This document shows, one piece after another, positions 18,089 to 25,360 of a stretch of DNA of 31,526 nucleotides (position 1 is its first letter; each line of letters opens with the position of its first letter). The DNA lies in assembly GCA_910583725.1 (NCBI GenBank), contig CAJTXZ010000001.1, positions 145,599 through 177,124 on the forward strand, given 5' to 3'. Below the pieces are notes generated by a model. It saw only the letters and a list, made by a program, of their open reading frames with translations, searched no databases and was not told the DNA's origin. Position numbers and translations under genes: made by a program. Source of the DNA: an uncultured Vampirovibrio sp. (GTDB lineage Bacteria; Cyanobacteriota; Vampirovibrionia; Gastranaerophilales; Gastranaerophilaceae).

Positions 18089-18291
18089 TATATGCTGTGC
18101 GACCACGTTACAGCAGCCTCTGTACGGTGCGACTGGCTGGATGGATGCAGCGGTGCCCGCAATAACCGTTGTCACCCTTATCATATATGGTCAAGCTCTA
18201 CTGTTAGTGGCAGCTTATATAACACCCCTCTTGTGCAAGGAGTTTTTAGCGCAGGGTACAACAATGCCTCTGAGACCTTTTCGGTGCGCTG
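18089..18291 (+). pseudogene. silent cassette 10
   Basis: Head MLCD (ATGCTGTGCGAC: CAG changed to ATG, so by chance it carries a start codon, but no ribosome site precedes it). ASVRCDWLDGCSG, CHPYHIWSS, ending TFSVRC. Tandem and in frame with cassette 9. Confidence 0.88.
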
Positions 18292-18516
18292 TTTTTTTGG
18301 ATTTGACCGTTAAGCAGCACCCTATATTAAGCAAGCTGTATAATCTACTGCAACATAGGCACAGGAAATATATGGCAAATACTATATGCCAAAACCTTCA
18401 TATACCTCTAATTTAGCAGTTTTAAAGACGTTATATAGTTCTAATTTGTCCATACATTAGAAGTTATTGTTTTACTCGATATTTGAGGAAGAATAATTTC
18501 AGTTAATGGAAATTTA

Positions 18517-18540
18517 TATTCTATATTTGGCATATATGAC
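18517..18540. repeat. 24-base spacer repeat, copy A
   Basis: A 24-base string ending TTTGGCATATATGAC, matching the copy at 19429-19452 with one mismatch. It lies in an AT-rich island between cassettes 10 and 11. Confidence 0.6.
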
Positions 18541-18679
18541 TCTATCAAAGCGTTTCATAACGTCTCTATATATATTAGCATTTGTTTTGTGCAGAGATGT
18601 TTTTGATTATTTAGTAAAAGCTTTCATTTATAGATTCAGACGGCTTATCTGCTAAGCACTATTAATGCACGGCAAGATT

Positions 18680-18896
18680 TTCAAAGACCAGGCTTATACT
18701 CGGGCTCTGTGCAGTGCACCACCAGCAGCAGATGTGCAGGCGCCGCTTCAGGTGTTGCCGGTAACATTGATGTTTGTTGGGTACAATATATATGGGCACA
18801 ACAGCCTGGCGAGGGAGGATACCGTTGTGCTTCCTTGCGGGATGGCATATTTATCACCCCTGTTTTTCCGGCATCACTTGCCTTTTCGGTGCGCTG
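18680..18896 (+). pseudogene. silent cassette 11
   Basis: The QLCD edge is lost; GSVQCTTSSRCAGAASG then an extra insertion (VAGNIDVC), YIWAQ, ending LAFSVRC. Downstream TTTGTCTTTTATGGCTT is shared with cassettes 1 and 8. Confidence 0.85.
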
Positions 18897-19027
18897 TTTG
18901 TCTTTTATGGCTTCGAGCGTGTTTACAGCTCAATTTACACTAATTTAGATTTTCAGGCTAATATTATACATCGGCTTTCTTTTGTTTTGTTGAGTTGTAT
19001 AAAATGCTGCACAGACCAGTTTGGCAA

Positions 19028-19251
19028 TTACAGCTGTGCGACGCAGACACAGCAGGCTCTGTGCGATGTGATTCATCTTTATACTGTGAAGGCTCGCGCT
19101 ATAATAATTGCTATGCTAACCATGTTTGGTCAGACCTTCATGGCAGCGATGATACAGGCTGGGTTCCACTTTTTCATGGCGGCGCTATGCATATGACAGC
19201 GGCTTGCGGAAGCGGTTTTTGCCCTATTACTATGCCATTTTCGGTGCGCTG
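19028..19251 (+). pseudogene. silent cassette 12
   Basis: 5' edge intact. QLCDADTAGSVRC, CEGSRYNNCYANHVWSD, FHGGAM, ACGSGFCPITM, ending PFSVRC (CCATTTTCGGTGCGC). Shares the CG.G.CPI block with cassette 13. Confidence 0.9.
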
Positions 19252-19428
19252 CCAGTTTGGATTATGGTTAATTATATGCCATAAATATTATATATAAGAC
19301 TATATACTGGTTTGTGGGTATCATATCCTATAGCAAAATACTGTTTATCTTTTGCTATTTTAAAGCATTGGAATATAAGACAAAATAGGATTTTATATGT
19401 TAAATCACTTATTAAAGCACACAAATAA

Positions 19429-19452
19429 TATTCCATATTTGGCATATATGAC
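19429..19452. repeat. 24-base spacer repeat, copy B
   Basis: Second copy of the 24-base element at 18517-18540 (23 of 24 identical), in the AT-rich island between cassettes 12 and 13. Confidence 0.6.
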
Positions 19453-19607
19453 CATACAAGAGTCTTTTGAAGAAGATGAGCAGATATTAATATACAAACA
19501 GAAGAAGTAAGGGATTTTTCAGGAGCATGACAAGTAAAAGCCATATAATCTCTTTGTAAAAGTCCTTGAGGCCTTAATACCCAAAGAAAAGCGGCGTTAT
19601 GATTATA

Positions 19608-19829
19608 CTTAAAGCTGTGCGACAGAGACGCGGGCAGAGGCTCTGTGCAGTGCGCAGCTTATGGCGGCTGTGCGGGCTCCGGCACGTGCTATCCGTACCA
19701 TATATGGTCAGGCACAGCGCAAAGCTCCGGGTTATATGGAGTTCCGGCTCTAGCTAACGGCTATATCGACACCACGGGTGGTTGCGGGACCGGTTATTGT
19801 CCTATTTCTCTTGTCTTTTCGGTGCGCTG
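19608..19829 (+). pseudogene. silent cassette 13
   Basis: Edge reads AAAGCTGTGCGAC (KLCD). RDAGRGSVQCAAYGGCAG, a shortened CYPYHIWSG block, then GGCGTGYCPISL, ending VFSVRC. Confidence 0.88.
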
Positions 19830-19845
19830 CAGGGATTTGAATATG

Positions 19846-20041
19846 CTCTAATGCCACTGAAACAGGCTCAGTGTAGTGCCATTATGCATACTACTGTGCA
19901 GGCTCCACTGATGGAGGCTGCTGGCCATACCACGTCTGGTCAGGTATATCAGATGTGGAAAACATTTATTTCAATGTTAACTTAAACAGTGGCAATATCG
20001 GCCCCACACAGCACATACGGCTTTGGGCCTTTTCGGTGCGC
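19846..20041 (+). pseudogene. silent cassette 14 with in-frame TAG
   Basis: Head decayed. The GSVQC block reads GGCTCAGTGTAGTGC: the conserved CAG is TAG (19874-19876), a stop. Beyond it the module is open: CAGSTDGGCWPYHVWSG to WAFSVRK. Identity ends exactly after GTGCGC, where the next base differs from most cassettes. Confidence 0.85.
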
Positions 20042-20148
20042 AAACACAGCAAGCCAATGGATTTGCAGATTGGGCGCCGTATGTGGCTATTTTGGATTTT
20101 ACTATATTGCATTGACAATGGTTACGTATTTTTTAATCAAAGACAGAC

Positions 20149-20376
20149 ATACAGCTGTGCGACTGGAGTATAGCAGGCTCTGTGCAGTGCGCTCCAAGAT
20201 ATAGCAGCGGCCGTGCGGGCGCTAGCGAAGGCAAATGCTTCCCGTATCATATGTGGTCAGACTTCGCTTTTAGCAACAGCGAGCACTGGGCGCCCGGTAC
20301 GAATGGCGGAGTATTTAATCTAACCCTTGCTTGCGGGTCTGGTCACTGTTCTAACTTTTACGCCTTTTCGGTGCGC
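20149..20376 (+). pseudogene. silent cassette 15
   Basis: Both edges intact. QLCDWSIAGSVQC, then GRAG where others have GCAG (TGT to CGT), KCFPYHMWSD, WAPGTNGG, ACGSGHC, ending YAFSVRQ. The array match stops after GTGCGC. Confidence 0.9.
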
Positions 20377-20563
20377 CAACAAAACATTTATACCCCCTTG
20401 CAATGGATTTTTTGCGAGTTTCATACGTACGATATACCCGTTTAGCAAGTCTTTTCAACTGACTAACCGTTCATTATAGTGTTCCCGCCGAGCTTTCACG
20501 GTAGGAAAATTTCTCTACAGTAAGAATAAATCAGCATATTTATGCAGTAAGGCGAATGCCTGT

Positions 20564-20784
20564 TGTAGCTGTGCGACGCTCAAGCTGCAGGCTCTGTGCG
20601 GTGTTACTACCTGGATAAAAGCTGTGTAGGTGCTTCACCGAATACAGGAGGCGCCAATAAATGCCACCCGCATGTTACTTGGGGAGATACTCCATCTACA
20701 GGCATTCCGGCTTCAGGGCACTTTAGTTACGGAAAGTTAAGCACAGGCAGAGGACATGATGTATTGTGGGCCTTTTCGGTGCGC
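20564..20784 (+). pseudogene. silent cassette 16 with TAG at the 5' edge
   Basis: The edge reads TAGCTGTGCGAC: the conserved CAG is TAG (20566-20568). After it the module is open: LCDAQAAGSVRCYYLDKSCVG, a longer loop (SPNTGGANK), CHPHVTWGD, ending WAFSVRL. Confidence 0.9.
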
Positions 20785-21358
20785 CTTTATAATCAGCTAA
20801 GCTACTCAGTCTTTTTTTTGGATTACTGCAGGAGGTTTACACCTTGCGGTCAGATACTACATATACTGTTAAATGTACTCCACCAGCAAAAAGAAGCGTA
20901 TGCTACTTATAAAAAGCACAGGGGCAAGCGTGCAGGCTTAATATAAAGACGCTTAGCCACAGGCCTAGTTTGAGAGTTTAGATGTTATTCATCACTGCCC
21001 CGGCATGCCAAAAATAAGGTATAGCGGGCTTCGGGACGATGGCTGTTATAAGGCTTACGGCAGCAAAATTTATGTGCTGCGTTTAAGTAGAGAAAGTTCA
21101 CCGGTCTGTTGCATTAATATTCCAAAATTAGAATATAGATAAATTATATCTTAGGCTTAAATTCATATATAATAAGTTATATTAAATTATATATAACATT
21201 TTTGTCATATTATTATAAGATATTGACTTTATTTATGGATATTAAGATATATGCCATTATTGTTATATTTAAACAACTATTGGGGCAGATTATTGCACTA
21301 GACAAAGCATCATACAATAACAGCAGGGGACATTGTATTATACAAACGGGTAGGGGTA
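20785..21358. other. long spacer between cassettes 16 and 17
   Basis: No gene supported. The first part keeps the array's composition and includes possible cassette debris (near 21050, GGCTGTTATAAGGCTTACGG). From about 21110 to 21290 it is very AT-rich, like the chromosome outside the array. Confidence 0.5.
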
Positions 21359-21577
21359 TTACAGCTGTGCGACGGCTGGAGTGCAGGCTCCGTGCAGTGC
21401 TCCGGGTTTGGAAGCGGCTGTTCCGGAGCTTTAGATACCAGCTGCTGGCCCTTTCACATGTGGTCACAAACGTATTCCTACGGTTACTATCAAGGTTTTA
21501 CGCTTGCTGTTGGCGGACTTGTTAATGAAAGCTGCGACCACGGCAGTTGCCCGCCCACACATGCCTTTTCGGTGCGC
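21359..21577 (+). pseudogene. silent cassette 17
   Basis: Both edges intact. QLCDGWSAGSVQC, GSGCSGALDTSCWPFHMWS, Tyr-rich variable part, VGGLV, CDHGSCPPT, ending HAFSVRF. The match stops after GTGCGC. Confidence 0.92.
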
Positions 21578-21688
21578 TTTTTGTTGTTTTCTTTAGAAGA
21601 TATTATCTAAAAAAAAGCGTACCGATATTGGATTTTTCATCGTTGGCAGACGATTACAACCTGTACAGATGTGTCAAATGCTCAATAT

Positions 21689-21894
21689 ATGCAGCTGTGC
21701 GACTGGAGTATTGGCGGCTCTGTGCAGTGTGATTATCTTGAAGGCGGCTGTTTAGGTTCTTATAATGGCTGCTGGACAGAATCCGTATGGTCAAACACTA
21801 TCAAAGATGTATCAACGCACGGTACGGCTTATCTTCTCAATGGTAGGTTGCTTTTAGACTTTCACATAGCCACACTTGCCTTTTCGGTGCGCTG
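21689..21894 (+). pseudogene. silent cassette 18
   Basis: Edge GCAGCTGTGCGAC. QLCDWSIGGSVQC, GGCLGSYNGCWTESVWSN, LLNGRL, ending LAFSVRW. QLCDWSI is shared with cassette 15. Confidence 0.92.
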
Positions 21895-21985
21895 GTTACC
21901 GGTTATTTGTGTAGCCTTAAAGCCCATTTTATCTAAAACCATAGCGCGTCAATAGTGGATTTACGCCGATTGGCGGTTTTGCGCT

Positions 21986-22189
21986 ATACAGCTGTGCGAC
22001 GGAGGCAATGGAGACTCTGTAAGGTGTACGGTTTCTAGCGGCTGCGCGGGTTCAGGAAATGGAGGATGCTGGCCGTATTACTTATGGTCAGGTACTGTTA
22101 ACACAGGCAATAGCTATCATGACTGGCGCACAGACGGCGGTTCATTTTACCATTACTATGACCCATCTACACTTGCCTTTTCGGTGCGC
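21986..22189 (+). pseudogene. silent cassette 19
   Basis: Both edges intact and no start codon anywhere near. QLCDGGNGDSVRC, SGCAGSGNGGCWPYYLWSG, TDGGSF, ending LAFSVRL, then TAG one codon after the edge. Confidence 0.92.
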
Positions 22190-22286
22190 CTTTAGGATTT
22201 ATTTAACAACCATTTGCCTTAAATAAAAGAAGGGTTCTAATAATGAGTATTGCTGACAAATAAATACAAAAGTACGGCGTATAGGT

Positions 22287-22495
22287 TTGCAGCTGTGCGA
22301 TGGAGGCAGTGGAGGCTCCGTGCAGTGCTCGTACCTTAACAGCGGCTGTGCGGGCTCTATTTATTCGGGCCACTGCTATCCTGATCATATTTGGTCTTAT
22401 GCAGAATATGATTCAGGAGTTTATTTCACCCGCCTTTTGGGCACCACTTTTTTCGAGAGTCATGACGCCTCTATATATGCCTTTTCGGTGCGCTG
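22287..22495 (+). pseudogene. silent cassette 20, last of the array
   Basis: Edge GCAGCTGTGCGAT. QLCDGGSGGSVQC, SGCAGSIYSGHCYPDHIWS, ending YAFSVRC. About 150 AT-rich bases follow before the convergent gene. Confidence 0.92.
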
Positions 22496-22652
22496 TTTAC
22501 ATTGTAATACGCAAAATCCGTGTGTACTGCGTGTTTGGATTTATCATATATTCCAAAATTGGCATATTAATTAAGACATATTTCAATACCAAATACGGGC
22601 AGTTATTTAAAATATTGAATACATATAGCTGCTAATGTCAATAATTAAAAAA

Positions 22653-23636
22653 TTATAATATCAAAGCAAGAATCATAAGGACAAAAGTGCCAATCTGCAT
22701 GCCGGTTGAGGCAAATTTCTGGAATTTATTGCCATCATAATATTTTGCAGTCTTTTTTGCGGTAGATGCTGCTTGAAGGCGGGAAATCCTTGAATATTCA
22801 TCGTCAGAGGCAAAATCTCTTTGAAAGATACGTCTCTCAAGACGATTTAGGCGGACTGCCATAGGGTCATAAGAATAAGTTTGTCCGAACAATGAATTCT
22901 CAAGACCTGCAATTTGAAGTGCCATATCAGAACCGCCATAGTTATTATTATAGTCATAGTTATATTTTGGTTGTCTTGACCTGTTTTTGGCATCAGAGCG
23001 GGCTTTTGCTATTACGTCTTCTTCTGTGTATTCATCACCATAAGTATACGGAGAGTTTCCAAAAGAGCCGTTTGAAGGAGCAGTTTGCCTGTAATATTCA
23101 CCGCTTTGATAGCTTGGCAGCGTAGAAGATGGTTTCATCATTGAAATTTTGGCTTTAAGGCTATCTGTTCTTTGTGCCAAATCACCTTTTTGGGCTTTGC
23201 CAAAAACCTTATCTTCAAGCCTTTCAAGCCTTTTATATATATTCTCAGATTTATGATTTTTACCTAAAAGCTGCAGTTCAAGCATATCTACAGCCGGATA
23301 ATTAATTCCTGCGGCCTCATCTTTATATAGTTCTGAAATTGGGGCCTTTGCCTCTGCAAGACTTTCCAAGCCTAGTGCAGAATTTAATTTATCTATTCTT
23401 TCCTGGAGGGATATTTTTGTTTTAGACTCAGATGTGCCGAAAACTTCTTCTTCTATCCTTTTAAGGCGTACTTCATCTGCATCTTCAGGATAATTCAAAT
23501 CCCACAGTGTGGTTTCTATTTTTGTAAGCTGTTCTTTTACAGGCTCTTCATTTGCAGCAAAAGCTGCAGGGACCATAAGAGCTATCACCAAAAAGAGCGT
23601 TAATATTAAATTGTTTATACATTTTAACTTTTTCAT
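22653..23636 (-). CDS. exported protein with three RLxRLExxVFG-type repeats and a C-terminal membrane segment
   Basis: 327 residues from the ATG at 23636 (MKKLK); an in-frame ATG three codons earlier overlaps the -10 box and is less likely. A signal peptide (KKLKCINNLI, hydrophobic core, PAAFA) is followed by three copies of one motif in about 30 residues each: WDLNYPEDADEVRLKRIEEE with VFG, LLGKNHKSENIYKRLERLED with KVFG, and LFGQTYSYDPMAVRLNRLER with RIF. A Tyr/Asn/Ser-rich low-complexity linker separates copies two and three. The last 15 residues (GTFVLMILALIL) are a membrane anchor. Likely envelope protein; function unknown. I recall similar repeats in proteins of cyanobacterial relatives but cannot confirm a family name. 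Confidence 0.85.
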   Translation of the reverse strand: MKKLKCINNLILTLFLVIALMVPAAFAANEEPVKEQLTKIETTLWDLNYPEDADEVRLKRIEEEVFGTSESKTKISLQERIDKLNSALGLESLAEAKAPISELYKDEAAGINYPAVDMLELQLLGKNHKSENIYKRLERLEDKVFGKAQKGDLAQRTDSLKAKISMMKPSSTLPSYQSGEYYRQTAPSNGSFGNSPYTYGDEYTEEDVIAKARSDAKNRSRQPKYNYDYNNNYGGSDMALQIAGLENSLFGQTYSYDPMAVRLNRLERRIFQRDFASDDEYSRISRLQAASTAKKTAKYYDGNKFQKFASTGMQIGTFVLMILALIL

Positions 23637-23643
23637 AGAACTC

Positions 23644-23649
23644 ATTATA
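23644..23649 (-). promoter_or_regulatory. -10 box giving a leaderless mRNA for the repeat protein
   Basis: TATAAT on the minus strand, overlapping the first in-frame ATG and ending eight bases before the MKKLK start. No convincing -35. Confidence 0.3.
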
Positions 23650-23745
23650 TCAATAAAAATTTATTAAATTACTAGATATAGGTATAATAATTTTTTGTTA
23701 TTTTTGTCCAAATAGATTTTAAACTTTTGCATATAGTTTTTATAG

Positions 23746-25254
23746 CTAGGCTTTTTGAGCAGCCATTTTCTCTACTAATTCATCAGCAAGGCCTACAAGC
23801 GCATTTTGATAGCATTCGCATTTTTCCTTGGTTTTAGCCTCAAAACGCATTGTAAAAACAGGCTCCGTGTTTGACTGTCTGATTAGTGCGAAACCATCCT
23901 CAAATATTATCCTAAGGCCGTCAAGTGTCACAATATCTTTTATTTTTGAATCAAAAAGATTATCGTCAACTTTTGTGCTTAATTCTGATAATACCGGTTT
24001 TTTAAATTCATTAGGGCATTTTAGTCTTATCTCGTTTGAAATAAAGACTTTATCAAAGGGTTTTAGGAGGTTTTGAATTTTAAAATCGGGGTTATTTTTT
24101 TTATTTTTTGAGACGATTTCAATAAGCCTCATGCCGGCATAAATAGCATCATCAAAGCCGTAATATCTGTCTTTAAAAAAGATATGGCCGCTCATTTCAC
24201 CGGCAAGAAGCGCGTTTGTTTCCTTCATCTTTGATTTTATGTATCCGTGGCCTGTTTTATACATTATGGCATTTCCGCCGGATTCATTAATGGTGTCGTA
24301 TAGCACTTGAGAGCATTTAACTTCTGATACAATAGTAGGCTTTTCACCTCTGCTTTTTAGGGAATCAATCAAATCAAGTGCATAGATTAATAAAAGTTTG
24401 TCACCCGAAACCATTCTGCCATCTGAATCCACAAGGCCTATTCTATCTGAATCACCATCAAATGCTATGCCAAAATCAGCTTTATTGTCCAAAACCGTCT
24501 TTTTTAAATCATCAAGTGTTGATTCTACAGATGGATTCGGATGATGGTTTGGGAAATTACCGTCAGGTTCAGAGTATAATTCTATAACCTCAGCACCCAT
24601 TTCTCTGTATATTTTAGGGGCAACAAGGCCGCCTGTAGCATTTGCGCTGTCAACTACAATTTTTAGGCCGGATGCGCATTTTGAAAAACCGTCCAAAAGT
24701 TTTTCAGAATAAACTTCAACAAGGTTAAATTCATACACAAAACCTTTTTTGTATAATGACAACCTGCCTTCTTTTGCAAGCTCATATACCTCTTCACTTG
24801 CTTTTTTTACCTCTTTAATATCATGCTCCGTTAAAGATGCTTTATTAAAGGTCATTTTGAGACCATTGTATTCAGAAGGATTGTGCGAAGCTGTAATTAT
24901 AAGAGCACCGTTAATTTTACGGCCCGATAATACTTCGTCAGGGATTTTTGCAAATTCACTAAAATAGCCTAAGGGTGTAGGCGCGAGACCGATATCTACA
25001 ACATTTGCACCATATTTTGAAACACCTTCAATCACAGCATTTTTTAATTCCTTTGAATGAAGTCTTGCGTCCATACACACGCAAAAACACAAGTCTTCGG
25101 GGCGTTTTGCATTGTTCATTGTGCCAAATTTATCAACTGCCCATTTTGCATACCCCATTGCTGCGTATAAAAAAACTTCGGAATTCACGTCTTTTGGGAA
25201 AATTCCCCTTATGTCGTTCTTGCCAAAGGCGGATGTGTTTAATTTATTTTCCAT
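23746..25254 (-). CDS. phosphomannomutase/phosphoglucomutase
   Basis: Interconverts hexose 1- and 6-phosphates for nucleotide-sugar supply. 502 residues from the ATG at 25254, chosen because GGAG lies seven bases upstream; an ATG two codons earlier is too close to that site. All four signatures of the alpha-D-phosphohexomutase family are present: the phosphoserine loop TASHNPSEYNG (Ser123), the metal loop DGDSDR (266-271), the sugar-specificity loop GEMSGH (352-357) and the phosphate loop RQSNTEP (459-465). GEMSGH fits bifunctional PMM/PGM enzymes. The product may feed surface glycans, as does the glycosyltransferase at 30174. Confidence 0.93.
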   Translation of the reverse strand: MENKLNTSAFGKNDIRGIFPKDVNSEVFLYAAMGYAKWAVDKFGTMNNAKRPEDLCFCVCMDARLHSKELKNAVIEGVSKYGANVVDIGLAPTPLGYFSEFAKIPDEVLSGRKINGALIITASHNPSEYNGLKMTFNKASLTEHDIKEVKKASEEVYELAKEGRLSLYKKGFVYEFNLVEVYSEKLLDGFSKCASGLKIVVDSANATGGLVAPKIYREMGAEVIELYSEPDGNFPNHHPNPSVESTLDDLKKTVLDNKADFGIAFDGDSDRIGLVDSDGRMVSGDKLLLIYALDLIDSLKSRGEKPTIVSEVKCSQVLYDTINESGGNAIMYKTGHGYIKSKMKETNALLAGEMSGHIFFKDRYYGFDDAIYAGMRLIEIVSKNKKNNPDFKIQNLLKPFDKVFISNEIRLKCPNEFKKPVLSELSTKVDDNLFDSKIKDIVTLDGLRIIFEDGFALIRQSNTEPVFTMRFEAKTKEKCECYQNALVGLADELVEKMAAQKA

Positions 25255-25347
25255 TTCCATGCTCCAATCCCATATCTTATTAAGTTCATTATACCATCAT
25301 AATTTTAGGCTTCATAATTTTTGCGTGTGTTTTTTTAAAAATTATTG

Positions 25348-25353
25348 TATAAT
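25348..25353 (+). promoter_or_regulatory. -10 box of the receiver-STAS gene
   Basis: TATAAT ending eight bases before the ATG at 25361, with no Shine-Dalgarno: transcription would start at or next to the ATG. Confidence 0.4.
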
Positions 25354-25360
25354 TATTTGT

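Larger units (their letters stand above)
13958..22495 (+). repeat. array of 20 silent, hypervariable gene cassettes
   Basis: Twenty homologous units in one orientation, each encoding a variant of the same Cys/Trp-rich C-terminal module, separated by mostly unrelated spacers of about 20 to 625 bases. Shared landmarks in order: TTACAGCTGTGCGAC (LQLCD), GGCTCTGTGCAGTGC (GSVQC), GGCTGTGCGGGC (GCAG), a TATCATATGTGGTCA-like block (YHMWS), and TTTTCGGTGCGC (FSVR). TTTTCGGTGCGC is exact in 19 of 20 units, with cassette 4 differing at its first two bases. AGCTGTGCGAC is exact in 11, and two more differ by one base. No unit has a promoter, ribosome site or N-terminal part. The array is visibly richer in G+C than its flanks, except for AT-rich islands near 18430-18660, 19300-19560 and 21110-21290. 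It lies between the convergent ends of clpB and the gene at 22653. I infer a donor store for gene conversion into an expression locus elsewhere. Confidence 0.9.

Noticed and set aside
19272..19544. 90-codon minus-strand frame in a spacer
   Set aside because: AT-rich spacer, no ribosome site. The 24-base repeat lies in it and in another spacer, but the flanking frames are not homologous.
13958..22495. Diversity-generating retroelement
   Set aside because: No reverse transcriptase or accessory gene in the window, and the cassettes differ at all bases and in length, not only at adenines of a template.
13958..22495. Integron gene-cassette array
   Set aside because: No integrase, no attC-like palindromes, and units lack start codons and full reading frames.
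13958..22495. CRISPR array
   Set aside because: The shared segments are several short coding blocks inside 155-230 bp units, not one repeat alternating with uniform spacers; no cas genes.
13958..22495. A set of separate real small genes, as open frames of 70-115 codons suggest
   Set aside because: Open frames begin at chance ATG or GTG codons inside the module; no ribosome sites; cassette 19 has no start at all; two have stops in the conserved part.
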